From Bacteroidales bacterium Phil12 (GTDB taxonomy: Bacteria; Bacteroidota; Bacteroidia; Bacteroidales; P3): a DNA stretch of 33,788 nucleotides. Within the stretch, counting starts at the first letter, position 1. The number at the start of each line of letters is the position of its first letter. The position numbers were made by a program, and so were the translations under genes. Under the pieces are notes generated by a model. It did no database searches. It was not told where the DNA came from and was given only the letters and a program-made list of their open reading frames with translations. Positions 16,105 to 25,321 of this stretch are shown here, piece after piece. The stretch is from NCBI GenBank assembly GCA_002633275.1, contig NWBO01000109.1, positions 31,811 to 65,598 of the forward strand. The letters are read 5' to 3'.

Positions 16105-17637
16105 TTATTCAACTATCAATTTATTATTTTCAACATTTGAACCGTCTTGGATTTGTAAAACATAAATACCTTTTGGTAATGCACTCAAATAGATTGATAT
16201 TTTAGACTCGTTTGCAGGTATTTGCAGCGTTTTAACAACTATCCCCAAGTTATTGATAATATTTATAACTCTCTTGTTTGCAATAGTCTGTAAATTTACA
16301 ACAATAGTGTTGTTAGCAGGATTAGGAAAAATTTCCGTTTTACGTATATTTGATACTTCGTCAATACTTGAACTTACTGTAATTTTAGTTGTTACGATGC
16401 TGTCGCAACCGTTTATACTTTGAAGAGTATCAATGTATGTTCCTTTCTTGGTATATGTGTTGTTCCCAACAGTATAAGACTCTCCCTTTATGATAGTTAC
16501 CGCTGTATCTACCTTATATACAGGATTTACAATAAGATTTAATGCAATAATACTATCGCAGCCATAATAATTTTGCAGGGTGTCAAAATATTCTCCCGAC
16601 AACAAAAGTTCATTATCTGCAAACAAATATGTTTCACCTTCACAAATTTCAGCGATAATCGGCTCAATTGATTGGTTTGCAGGAGATATTGTAAGAGTGT
16701 ATGACACTATGCTATCGCAACCGGTTATTGCAAAAAGAGTGTCATTTATCGATAAAGTGGTAACTGTATCTACATTTTTCTTTCCATAATTCGTTCCGTC
16801 AGATAATACAAAATCTTGATTGGAACATATAGAAGTATCTTTGGCTGTATAAATTATGGGATTGACTGCCAAGTGCAGATAAACGACACTATCGCAATTG
16901 TTTCCGGTTTGTAACGTATCGCAATACAAACCTGCCGATATTATTTGCTTTTCATTAAAAGTATATGTATTACCCTCGCAAATAGTATCTTTCAAAAGAG
17001 TTGGAACACCTTTCAAAACTATGTTATCCACAATAGCACCCGGCATAGTACCACTTGTATTGTCGTTACGCCAAACAAAGACAAGATAAGCCTGAGAACA
17101 CGAAAAAGTATTTTTTATTTTAGATACAATATGTTTTTGACCGTTAGTAATTGAAAGATAGACATTACCGTCATCAAAAACAAAGGCGCTGTCTTTGTAG
17201 TATGGTGCTGTAAAACCAGTGTATGAGGTCAAAGAATTAGGAAAAGACATATTGAAATTTTTTGGCAATACCATAACTTTCAAATAATCCTTAGTACCTT
17301 CTCCACCAATATTAACATCAAATTCTATTTGCAGAGTATCACTTGCAATCAACTCTATTTCTCTGTATGCTAAGGATATAGATGAAGAAGTTTTACTATA
17401 AGAAGTATCACTGCCGTTGTTTGAAACAAATAAACGATAATTATCATTGTCATTTGTGTTTATCGTCCATTTATTCTTGCCCGAAGAATGTTTGAATTGC
17501 CAAAGATTGTTTTCATTTGTATCTTGGAAATCGCAAGAATATATTTCTATTAAATTTATTGTGTCATTATCTGCAAACAAAGTAGTTACACTTGCAAATA
17601 ACAACACAATAAAAAAGTTTTTCAATAAAGTTTTCAC
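16105..17637 (-). CDS. Secreted repeat protein with type IX sorting domain
   Basis: This 510-aa protein has a signal peptide (MKTLLKNFFIVLLFASVTTLFA) and an N-terminal beta-rich domain (about 30-210; no catalytic motif recognised). Four cysteine-containing repeats follow, each with the pattern ICEG-x-x-YxF ... GxYxDTLQ ... GCDSIV-x-L-x-VNP (about 215-425). The C-terminus has the type IX (Por) secretion sorting signature: IFPNPANNTIVVNL, INNLGIVVKTLQI, LPKGIYVLQIQDG and a final KLIVE. It should be exported to the periplasm and then moved to the cell surface. It lies 24 bases after sppA and may be cotranscribed. The binding partner is unknown. Confidence 0.88.
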   Translation of the reverse strand: MKTLLKNFFIVLLFASVTTLFADNDTINLIEIYSCDFQDTNENNLWQFKHSSGKNKWTINTNDNDNYRLFVSNNGSDTSYSKTSSSISLAYREIELIASDTLQIEFDVNIGGEGTKDYLKVMVLPKNFNMSFPNSLTSYTGFTAPYYKDSAFVFDDGNVYLSITNGQKHIVSKIKNTFSCSQAYLVFVWRNDNTSGTMPGAIVDNIVLKGVPTLLKDTICEGNTYTFNEKQIISAGLYCDTLQTGNNCDSVVYLHLAVNPIIYTAKDTSICSNQDFVLSDGTNYGKKNVDTVTTLSINDTLFAITGCDSIVSYTLTISPANQSIEPIIAEICEGETYLFADNELLLSGEYFDTLQNYYGCDSIIALNLIVNPVYKVDTAVTIIKGESYTVGNNTYTKKGTYIDTLQSINGCDSIVTTKITVSSSIDEVSNIRKTEIFPNPANNTIVVNLQTIANKRVINIINNLGIVVKTLQIPANESKISIYLSALPKGIYVLQIQDGSNVENNKLIVE

Positions 17638-17661
17638 CTTTTTAAGCCTAAGAAGGCATTA

Positions 17662-19449
17662 TTAGAAGTTAATAATATAATCCATTCTCATCTGTACTCC
17701 CTGCATTTGGGCTATATCACGCAGTTGTAAGAAGAAAGTATAAGGTTTACCCAATTCCTTTGTCAATGACTTCATCTTGACTTCGTTGGATTGAGTATCT
17801 ATAAATTGAGCAAATATACCTTGTGTTTTAGGATATGTAATAATTCCGTAAGATTTAAGATTTACTTTGGCAGCAGCCACTTGTATCGCTTTTTTCAATC
17901 CACCGAACTCATCTATAAGTCCCAAAGGTTTAGCATCTACCCCACTCCACACTCTGCCTTTGGCAATGGTGTTGATGTATTGAGGAGTTTTTCCTCTGCC
18001 TTGTGCGACCTTTGTAATGAAATTATTATAGAAATTCTCAACATTTCGCTGCATCATCATCTTTGCATCGGCTGTCATAGGCGTTGTAACACTTATCGGA
18101 TTACTATTACGATGAGTTTTTACGGTGTCAAACGTTATACCTATTTTGTTCTTCAACGCTCTATTGAAATTAGGTAACACGCCGAAAACTCCAATAGACC
18201 CAGTCAGAGTTGTTGGATTTGCAACGATATAAGAAGCATTTGACGACATCTCATAACCTGCCGAAGCAGCCATATCCCCCATTGAAACGATGACAGGTTT
18301 CTTTCTTTTGGCTTTAATAACTTCGTTTGTTATAAGTTCGGACGCTATCGCATCGCCACCGGGAGAATTTACCCTTAATACTATGGCTTTAACTTTGTCA
18401 TTATTTGCTGCTTTTTCAATAGCCTTACAAACCGTTTCGCTACCTATACTCAAATCACTTCCTTTGCCTTGATTAACATCGCCATAAGCATACACGATAG
18501 CAATATTATCCGTTTGTACCTTGTTAATATCGGCTATTGTTTTCCTATATGCACCGTATGAGATATAATTAATCTTTGAATTTTTTGAAAGTTTATTTTG
18601 AGCAATAACATATTTATTTATAGTATCCTTATAATCGGATTTGAAACCAAGATAATCAACCAATTTGTTCTTATAAGCATCTTGCGGAAGAAATCCTTGC
18701 AAGGACGCAACCAAATCATTGAATTTTGTTTCGTTTATATTTCTTGACGCAGCAATTTGTGAAGACAATACACTCCAAATAGAAGTAAGATATTGGCGTG
18801 TTTGCACCCTATTGGAGTCTGACATATGGTTCATAATATATGTTTCACCTGCGGATTTGTAAGCATTATTCGTTGGACGTATCAAATCGACGTCAATATC
18901 CAATTTATTAATCAAATCCTTATAATACATAACCTCACCGCCCATACCTGACAAGGTAAGCATACCGGCAGGATTTAGCATAATCTTATCAGCAACGGTT
19001 GCAACATAATAAGATTTTTGGTCAATCATATCTCCATACGCATAAATCTTTTTACCGGAAGTTTTGAAATCTTGTAATACCTCCCTTATTTCTTGTGCAG
19101 TCGCCATACCGTTTGCTTGGAACACCGAAAGATTAAGCATTATGGCTTTAATATTTTTATCATTCTTTGCTTTGTCTATAACTTGGATAAACTCAGTAAG
19201 ACCTATTACCTTATTGTTTATTCCGTCTGCCGAAAACATAGATGAAATATCTTCAACCTCTCTATCATATATCGGATTGGATAAATCAACAACCAAAACA
19301 GAATTGCTTTTTACCGAAATATCATCGGAACTTTTACCAATAGAGGCTATTATTGAGGAGATAATTCCAAGAATTAGGAAAAAAGAAATTATCATCGCCA
19401 AACCGCTTCCTAAACACGAAGCAAAAAGGAACTTGAAAAACTGTTTCAT
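17662..19449 (-). CDS. sppA: Signal peptide peptidase SppA, 67K type
   Basis: This is a membrane-anchored serine protease that degrades leftover signal peptides. From ATG 19449 (MKQFFKFLFASCLGSG) it is 595 aa; an in-frame start four codons upstream (19461) is also possible. One N-terminal membrane helix (about 17-40) is followed by two tandem S49 domains. The catalytic Lys is expected in NNAYKSAGETY (about 197) in the first half, and the nucleophilic Ser in SMGDMAASAGY (about 396) in the second. The usual motif is ASGGY, here ASAGY. RVNSPGGDA marks the second domain. The length is normal for tandem SppA. Confidence 0.92.
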   Translation of the reverse strand: MKQFFKFLFASCLGSGLAMIISFFLILGIISSIIASIGKSSDDISVKSNSVLVVDLSNPIYDREVEDISSMFSADGINNKVIGLTEFIQVIDKAKNDKNIKAIMLNLSVFQANGMATAQEIREVLQDFKTSGKKIYAYGDMIDQKSYYVATVADKIMLNPAGMLTLSGMGGEVMYYKDLINKLDIDVDLIRPTNNAYKSAGETYIMNHMSDSNRVQTRQYLTSIWSVLSSQIAASRNINETKFNDLVASLQGFLPQDAYKNKLVDYLGFKSDYKDTINKYVIAQNKLSKNSKINYISYGAYRKTIADINKVQTDNIAIVYAYGDVNQGKGSDLSIGSETVCKAIEKAANNDKVKAIVLRVNSPGGDAIASELITNEVIKAKRKKPVIVSMGDMAASAGYEMSSNASYIVANPTTLTGSIGVFGVLPNFNRALKNKIGITFDTVKTHRNSNPISVTTPMTADAKMMMQRNVENFYNNFITKVAQGRGKTPQYINTIAKGRVWSGVDAKPLGLIDEFGGLKKAIQVAAAKVNLKSYGIITYPKTQGIFAQFIDTQSNEVKMKSLTKELGKPYTFFLQLRDIAQMQGVQMRMDYIINF

Positions 19450-19541
19450 AATATTTATCAATTATAAAATCAAAATGGCAAAAAGCAGTAATCAAGAAAT
19501 CAAAACACTACTCTTTGCCATAAACATTATCTTTTATATTA

Positions 19542-19553
19542 GTTTCACGTGAA
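19542..19553. other. parS-like palindrome
   Basis: GTTTCACGTGAA matches 12 consecutive bases of the widely conserved ParB-binding site core GTTTCACGTGAAAC; the remaining bases differ (TT instead of AC). It is intergenic, between hutU and sppA. CACGTGAAAC half-matches occur at 22245 and 23717 and CACGTGAAACA at 33205. Confidence 0.4.
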
Positions 19554-19558
19554 TTTGA

Positions 19559-21556
19559 CTAAAAAAGAGAATCAATAAACTTCTCGTCAGTCAAATTAGG
19601 CAATGTAACAGTAAGGTTAGGATTCAAATCCATTGCACGTTTGATTGCAAACATTGCACCTTCGTTTCTTGCCCAAGAACGACGTGAAATACCATTATTA
19701 ACATCCCAATAAAGCATATTGGTAATTCTACGGTCTGATTCAGGAGTACCGTCGATAGCCATACCAAAGCCACCGTTGATTACTTCTCCCCAACCAACGC
19801 CACCACCATTGTGGATACTTACCCAAGTAGCGCCACGGAAAGAATCTCCAATAACATTCTGAACTGCCATATCGGCACAGAATTGCGAACCATCGTAGAT
19901 ATTTGAAGTTTCTCTGAAAGGAGAATCCGTACCGGATACATCGTGGTGGTCTCTACCCAATACTATCGGAGCAGATATTTTACCCTCACGTATTGCTTTA
20001 TTAAAGGCTAATGCAATCTTTGTTCTACCTTCACAATCTGCATAAAGAATTCTTGCCTGAGAGCCTACGACCAAATGATTTTCCTTAGCACCTTTAATCC
20101 ATTGGATATTATCTCTCATTTGTTGCTGTATCTCTTTTGGAGAGTTCTTAGCGATTTCTTCCAATACCTCCATTGCGATATGGTCTGAGGCATCCAAATC
20201 TTCCGGTTTGCCACTTGTACAAACCCAACGGAATGGACCAAAACCATAATCGAAACACATAGGTCCCATTATATCCTGAACATACGAAGGATACTTAAAC
20301 GTTCCGTCTTCTTTCATAATATCGGCACCTGCACGGCTTGATTCCAATAGGAATGCGTTACCGTAATCAAAGAAATACATACCGTTTGCAGCCAATTTAT
20401 TGATAGCAGCAACATGACGACGCAAAGTTTTTTCTACTTCTTTTTTGAATTGCTCAGGATTGTCAGCCATCATTTTCTGACTTTCTTCCAAAGTCAAACC
20501 AACAGGATAATAACCGCCGGCAAACGGATTATGCAACGAAGTTTGGTCGCTACCCAAATCAACTTTAATGTTCTTTTCAGCCAAATACTCCCACAAATCA
20601 ACAACATTGCCGTCGTATGCAAACGATACAACTTCCTTGTTTTCCTGTGCTTTCTTAACTCTTGCCATCAATTCGTCAAGATTGGAATAAACCTCATCAA
20701 CCCAACCTTGTTCTTTTCTCTTATATGTTGCCTTAGGATTGATTTCTGCTGTAATGGAAACAACTCCTGCAATGTTACCAGCCTTTGGTTGAGCACCCGA
20801 CATACCGCCCAAACCTGCGGTAACAAACAATTTACCTGCCAATCCTTCACCGTGTTTGGATACTTTTCTTCCTGCATTCAAGACAGTTATAGTTGTTCCA
20901 TGAACGATACCCTGAGGACCTATATACATATAAGAGCCGGCAGTCATCTGACCATATTGGGAAACCCCCAAAGCATTGTAACGTTCGTAATCGTCTTGTT
21001 TTGAATAGTTAGGAATAACCATACCATTGGTAACAACAACTCTCGGAGCCTCTTTATGAGAAGGATATAATCCCATAGGATGACCGGAATACATAACCAA
21101 AGTTTGCTCATCAGTCATAGTTGCTAAATACTTCATAGCCAAACGATATTGAGCCCAGTTCATAAAAGCGGCACCATTTCCGCCATAAACAATCAATTCA
21201 TGCGGATGCTGTGCAACAGCAGGGTTCAAATTGTTCTGTATCATAAGCATTATTGCAGCAGCCTGACGAGATTTTGCAGGGTATTCATCGATACTACGTG
21301 CGTACATATCATAATCAGGACGATAACGATACATATAAATTCTACCGTAAGTATCCAATTCTTCTAAAAACTCAGGAGCAAGTTCTGCATGGAATTTTTG
21401 AGGGAAATATCTCAAAGCATTCTTCAAAGCAAGTTTTTTTTGTTCCTTAGTAAGTATATCCTTACGTTTAGGAGCATGATTAATAGTCGTATCATAAGGT
21501 TTTTTAGCCGGCAAATAATCCGGAATACCTTCCAAAATTGCTTGTTTAAAATCCAT
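19559..21556 (-). CDS. hutU: Urocanate hydratase
   Basis: HutU converts urocanate to imidazolone propionate, the second step of histidine degradation, with tightly bound NAD. The 665-aa length matches the long Bacteroidetes form (the proteobacterial enzyme is about 555). Conserved segments: VYGGNGAAFMNWAQYRLA, MYSGHPMGLYPSH, TAGSYMYIGPQGIVHG, VTAGLGGMSGAQPKAG (NAD binding), the active-site Cys region YGFGPFRWVCTSGKPEDL, and GRDHHDVSGTDSPFRET. No hutH, hutI or formiminotransferase gene is adjacent, so the other steps must be encoded elsewhere or be missing. Its -7 element is listed separately. Confidence 0.96.
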   Translation of the reverse strand: MDFKQAILEGIPDYLPAKKPYDTTINHAPKRKDILTKEQKKLALKNALRYFPQKFHAELAPEFLEELDTYGRIYMYRYRPDYDMYARSIDEYPAKSRQAAAIMLMIQNNLNPAVAQHPHELIVYGGNGAAFMNWAQYRLAMKYLATMTDEQTLVMYSGHPMGLYPSHKEAPRVVVTNGMVIPNYSKQDDYERYNALGVSQYGQMTAGSYMYIGPQGIVHGTTITVLNAGRKVSKHGEGLAGKLFVTAGLGGMSGAQPKAGNIAGVVSITAEINPKATYKRKEQGWVDEVYSNLDELMARVKKAQENKEVVSFAYDGNVVDLWEYLAEKNIKVDLGSDQTSLHNPFAGGYYPVGLTLEESQKMMADNPEQFKKEVEKTLRRHVAAINKLAANGMYFFDYGNAFLLESSRAGADIMKEDGTFKYPSYVQDIMGPMCFDYGFGPFRWVCTSGKPEDLDASDHIAMEVLEEIAKNSPKEIQQQMRDNIQWIKGAKENHLVVGSQARILYADCEGRTKIALAFNKAIREGKISAPIVLGRDHHDVSGTDSPFRETSNIYDGSQFCADMAVQNVIGDSFRGATWVSIHNGGGVGWGEVINGGFGMAIDGTPESDRRITNMLYWDVNNGISRRSWARNEGAMFAIKRAMDLNPNLTVTLPNLTDEKFIDSLF

Positions 21557-21609
21557 TTTCTATTATTTTTTAATTATTCTTATTCTTTCAAGTCTATGAT
21601 TTCAACCTG

Positions 21610-21617
21610 CAAAATTA
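21610..21617 (-). promoter_or_regulatory. -7 element of hutU
   Basis: TAATTTTG on the minus strand lies 53 bases before the hutU start. TTTC, one mismatch from TTTG, stands 20 bases upstream (21641-21638). Confidence 0.45.
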
Positions 21618-21756
21618 AGCAATTTTTACTATTTTCTGAAATTATATAAAATAATTTTGTCAAATATATAAAACAATGAAATCGAAGTCACGATTAATTA
21701 ATAATTAATTCGATTATTAATCCAATCTATGACACCGATTTCACACAAAATAAAAT

Positions 21757-22170
21757 TTATTCTACTACTTTACCTTTTATTTTAAGTATTAATTTGTTAT
21801 CATTTATAGAATTGTTTCTAACAAGTATAGTCTTCTTGAAATCCCCGACTTGCTCTGTATTATACGTAACAGTCAAAGCAGTGGTATCATCGGCAGCAAT
21901 CTCTTTTCTATTTATTGCCACAACGGTACAACCGCAAGAAGTTACAACTTCGCCAATATGCAATGGTTTTTTACCAACATTGTAAATAACAAAAGTACAT
22001 TTGGCTTCGCTGTTTTGTTTAATTGTATTAAAATCATATTCCAATGTACTTACACCTATTCTTGGCGGTACTTTCTTCTTATATATTGAAAATCCAAGTT
22101 GCATACCAAATATAACTATTATACCAATAAGGCATATAATTGTTATCTTCTTTTTAGTTTTCTCTTTCAT
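21757..22170 (-). CDS. DUF1573 membrane-anchored protein
   Basis: This 137-aa protein has one N-terminal membrane segment (about 8-28, KKKITIICLIGIIVIFGMQL) and then a single Ig-like DUF1573 domain. The family hallmark TSCGCTV is present (about residues 77-83), along with EYDFNTIKQNSEAKCTF and YNTEQVGDFKKTI. DUF1573 proteins are common in Bacteroidetes cell envelopes and their function is not established. The domain should face the periplasm. It appears to be a single-gene unit. Confidence 0.82.
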   Translation of the reverse strand: MKEKTKKKITIICLIGIIVIFGMQLGFSIYKKKVPPRIGVSTLEYDFNTIKQNSEAKCTFVIYNVGKKPLHIGEVVTSCGCTVVAINRKEIAADDTTALTVTYNTEQVGDFKKTILVRNNSINDNKLILKIKGKVVE

Positions 22171-22229
22171 AATTTATCCCTCATATAATGACAATTATTT
22201 ATTACTAACTTTTGAAACTATCGATATAA

Positions 22230-22410
22230 ACTTTATTCAAATTACACGTGAAACCATAAAATTAGTGTTAATGATTATTTTACTGATGTGAGTAATTATT
22301 TTACTGATGTCTCTAACTAATTTCGCAAATGTAATATCTTGCAAACAAATAACTTTAATTAATTATTATTAACGTCTATTGCTTATAATTTTTGATGATT
22401 TCAAATATTT
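22230..22410. repeat. Copy 1 of a 181-bp direct duplication (contains repeat array E)
   Basis: This block is repeated at 23702-23882, offset exactly 1472 bases, with only two mismatches (22325 G/A and 22375 T/A). It spans CACGTGAAAC, a 21-bp repeat array (22259-22325; full units 22274-22294 and 22295-22315), a spacer, and the last 11-12 codons plus stop of the downstream-facing gene (protein end FEIIKNYKQ). Confidence 0.9.
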
Positions 22411-23623
22411 CCGAATACTGTTCTTCATGTAAACTTCCGTTATGAAAATATAAAACTTTCTTATCAGGAGACAAAAGATACTCGGTCGGCATACGTCCAA
22501 TATCCATTATTTTACTCAAACCGACAGCAGAATAAGAAAAACCATCTATCCCATATTTTAACGACTCTTGTTTTAATCTATTTATATCAGAAGCAAAAGA
22601 ATTTATACAAATAACTCTTATTCCGTTTTGTTCAAAAATAGTTTTACCGTAATCTTGTTTTTCTTTTTTAACCACTTCAAACCATAACTTACAACTCGTA
22701 CAACTATAAAACCAAAAATATAATAAAGTAAAACCATCGTAACTTCCAATCGTCGTAGTATCATTATCAATGCTTATCAGAGGATAATTTAATACCTCGT
22801 CAGTCATTGTTTGATTGCTTGATAATTTGAAACTTAACGAATGATTCTCATCATCACAACGATTGTAAGTAGCATATTTCTTATTGCTAAAATCAAAAAC
22901 AGAATCTATCTCGGCTTGTTTATTTTCAGTTGAAAAGTTTGAAAACTCATATACGATTTTTTTACTATTATGACTATAAATATTAGGATCTATACCTTTA
23001 TTAACAGTATCAATAAAATTCATTTCCATTTTGTCAATAAATTTTGTTGCTTTATTGTAAAAATAACAAAAAACATATTGTTCAAAATACTTTTCACCTG
23101 TTGCAATAATAGTCATTTCTTTAAGTTGTGATTTACCTTTATACAAGGTATAATCAATACCATTAATTGTCGTATCTATACTTTTTGCAACAAAACCAAA
23201 CGGATTTTTTTGCCAATAAGGAGAATAAATATTAATATTATTATCACGCAATACAGATGCATCAAGATATAGATCATAAGATCTTTTATCTGAAAAACTT
23301 TTTTTCACAGGATAATTTTTTTTGTAAAAAGCAATTTCTTCAAAATTATTATCAATCATTGTAAGATCTTTATTATTAACTTTTATGATTTGGGAATTTG
23401 TATCAATAAATACAAATTCCGAATCTTTATTATTAACAATACATCTTTCAGTATACCACAAATCGCCATCAGTTATTTTTGTAAAATCATAAGAAAACCA
23501 ATCATTTTTCTGAAATTCCTTATTTATCTTTTGTAATTTAGCAGAAGATATAATATTTATCTGACAATGTAACAAAGAAATAAATACGATTTGAGTAAAT
23601 AACAGACAAATTATTTTTTTCAT
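22376..23623 (-). CDS. Exported thioredoxin-fold (TlpA/AhpC-like) protein, paralogue 1
   Basis: I set the start at ATG 23623 (MKKIICLLFTQIVFISLLHCQ, signal peptide). The longer frame would begin upstream of the promoter at 23661-23690. The mature protein has about 270 residues of unrecognised sequence and then a C-terminal thioredoxin-like domain: LLYFWFYSCTSCKLW with CTSC in the redox-active position, and GRMPTEYLLSP with the cis-Pro region. Its action would be periplasmic thiol-disulfide exchange or sensing. It is a full-length paralogue of the next gene, sharing FQK..WFSYD, IYSPYW, TIxGxxYTxxKxKS and an identical C-terminus. A lipobox is doubtful (LLHC). Confidence 0.75.
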   Translation of the reverse strand: MKKIICLLFTQIVFISLLHCQINIISSAKLQKINKEFQKNDWFSYDFTKITDGDLWYTERCIVNNKDSEFVFIDTNSQIIKVNNKDLTMIDNNFEEIAFYKKNYPVKKSFSDKRSYDLYLDASVLRDNNINIYSPYWQKNPFGFVAKSIDTTINGIDYTLYKGKSQLKEMTIIATGEKYFEQYVFCYFYNKATKFIDKMEMNFIDTVNKGIDPNIYSHNSKKIVYEFSNFSTENKQAEIDSVFDFSNKKYATYNRCDDENHSLSFKLSSNQTMTDEVLNYPLISIDNDTTTIGSYDGFTLLYFWFYSCTSCKLWFEVVKKEKQDYGKTIFEQNGIRVICINSFASDINRLKQESLKYGIDGFSYSAVGLSKIMDIGRMPTEYLLSPDKKVLYFHNGSLHEEQYSEIFEIIKNYKQ

Positions 23624-23660
23624 AAATATTATTTCAATTCTTATCACTTTATTTGAATTG

Positions 23661-23690
23661 CAAGTATACAACTTTATTTGAAAACTACAA
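23661..23690 (-). promoter_or_regulatory. Promoter of thioredoxin-fold paralogue 1
   Basis: TTG (23690-23688), 19 bases, then TATACTTG (23668-23661), one mismatch from TAnnTTTG. A similar sequence with TATATTTG (25272-25265) precedes paralogue 2, so the promoter region seems to be copied with the gene. Confidence 0.45.
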
Positions 23691-23701
23691 AATTATTCAA
23701 T

Positions 23702-23882
23702 ACTTTATTCAAATTACACGTGAAACCATAAAATTAGTGTTAATGATTATTTTACTGATGTGAGTAATTATTTTACTGATGTCTCTAACTAATTTCACAA
23801 ATGTAATATCTTGCAAACAAATAACTTTAATTAATTATTATTAACGACTATTGCTTATAATTTTTGATGATTTCAAATATTT
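23702..23882. repeat. Copy 2 of the 181-bp direct duplication (contains repeat array F)
   Basis: It is 179 of 181 bases identical to 22230-22410. It includes 21-bp units at 23746-23766 and 23767-23787, and the stop region of paralogue 2. The near identity contrasts with the strong divergence of the two coding regions it flanks. Confidence 0.9.
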
Positions 23883-25113
23883 TATCATAATCTTTATTAT
23901 CCAAAAGTCCGGCATGTTTATAAACTATTTGCTTATCCGGTGAAACCAAAAAGCCTAATGGATAAACATTCAACTTTATCTGTTTTTCTATATCGAGAGC
24001 AGAATAAAAATAATCATCCATACCACACTCTGTCGCATTGTTCTTTAACTTTGAAATATCTCTTGCATAAGGATTGATACACAAAATCTTTATTCCATTC
24101 TTTTCTAAAATTGTCTGACCATAATCTTGTTTTTCCTTTACAAGATTTTCAAAATTTTCATAACAAACACTGCAACCATAAAACCAAAAATCCAAAAATA
24201 TCCAACCATTTATATTTTCAATATTCGTGGTATCGCCATAGATATTTACCAACGGGTAAGTAAGAAGTTCGTCTGTAATGGATGTATCATTTTTAGAAAT
24301 TGAATTTAATGAAGTTTCGTCATTAGATATCTTATATGCCAAGTATTCCTTTCTCTTAAAATTAAATACAGAATCCAACACGTATTGTTTATCTTCCTTT
24401 GAAATATTTGAATACTTGTAAATTACTTTCTCATTGGTAGTATACGATTTTCCACCTTTCAAATCAATAGTATTCTGTTCTATTCTATCTATATACTTAC
24501 TTCTTTTATTATAGAAATAGGAAATATCATACATATACTGAGAAATTTTATTATTTTTTTCAGCCTCTTCCATTGTATATCCATAATCCCAAAAATAGTA
24601 TATAGCCGATTTATACTTAAATATGGTATAATTCACTCCATCTATTATAGTATCATTTTTGCCATAAACATAATTTTTTTCATCGAAACGCCAATAAGGA
24701 GAATATATATTTTCATGATTTTCAAAAACTAAATATGAATTCTTTAAATTAGAATACATGTTTGCATTGGTATCTCCATGATATTTACTATAACAAGCAA
24801 TTTCGTCCTTATTTCTATTAATAATTTTAATATTTTCATCATCCACAATTACATCTTTATTGTGTAGTCCTATTTGTGCATATAGATGATTTTTATTATT
24901 ATTTATGACACTGTAATTATAGATATAAATCGAATCATTACGAGTATATATTGCCTTTTCAACATCGTAAGAAAACCAAGTACTTTTTTGAAAGTCTTTA
25001 TGTATTTTATATATTTTATAACTACCGCTAATATTTGGCTTTTGTGCAAATAATAAAATCGATGATGAAAAATATATAAAAAATAAGCATATAAACACGT
25101 AACCTTTCTTCAT
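23848..25113 (-). CDS. Exported thioredoxin-fold (TlpA/AhpC-like) protein, paralogue 2
   Basis: This 421-aa protein has a signal peptide (MKKGYVFICLFFIYFSSSILLFAQ). An N-terminal region of unknown function has the same landmarks as paralogue 1 (FQKSTWFSYD, NIYSPYWR, IDGVNYTIFKYKS). The C-terminal thioredoxin-like domain has FLDFWFYGCSVCYENF (CSVC) and NVYPLGFLVSP. It ends in FEIIKNYKQ, identical to paralogue 1. The probable promoter TATATTTG at 25265-25272 implies an unusually long leader of about 150 bases. Function is unknown; a redox role rests on the CxxC motif only. Confidence 0.75.
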   Translation of the reverse strand: MKKGYVFICLFFIYFSSSILLFAQKPNISGSYKIYKIHKDFQKSTWFSYDVEKAIYTRNDSIYIYNYSVINNNKNHLYAQIGLHNKDVIVDDENIKIINRNKDEIACYSKYHGDTNANMYSNLKNSYLVFENHENIYSPYWRFDEKNYVYGKNDTIIDGVNYTIFKYKSAIYYFWDYGYTMEEAEKNNKISQYMYDISYFYNKRSKYIDRIEQNTIDLKGGKSYTTNEKVIYKYSNISKEDKQYVLDSVFNFKRKEYLAYKISNDETSLNSISKNDTSITDELLTYPLVNIYGDTTNIENINGWIFLDFWFYGCSVCYENFENLVKEKQDYGQTILEKNGIKILCINPYARDISKLKNNATECGMDDYFYSALDIEKQIKLNVYPLGFLVSPDKQIVYKHAGLLDNKDYDKIFEIIKNYKQ

Positions 25114-25264
25114 TTTTGTTAAATTTTAACTGTACTGTTTTTAATTTACAATTTGCCAAAATTGGCGTTAAATTCTAAAAATTTCAAATAATAATCGTTC
25201 AATAATAATTACATATCTATATCATATCAAAATCAACCTCCTTTCTTATTATTTTTTTGAACTG

Positions 25265-25272
25265 CAAATATA
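25265..25272 (-). promoter_or_regulatory. -7 element of thioredoxin-fold paralogue 2
   Basis: TATATTTG matches TAnnTTTG and sits in a context (GCAAATATATAACTTTA) similar to that before paralogue 1. It lies about 150 bases upstream of the start codon. Confidence 0.35.
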
Positions 25273-25321
25273 TAACTTTAATCTGAAAATTAGGAAATTA
25301 TTACAACAAAAGTTAAAAATA

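Noticed and set aside
23560-23623. Lipoprotein signal in thioredoxin-fold paralogue 1
   Set aside because: The residue before Cys is His (LLHC), which does not fit a lipobox; an ordinary signal peptide is more likely.
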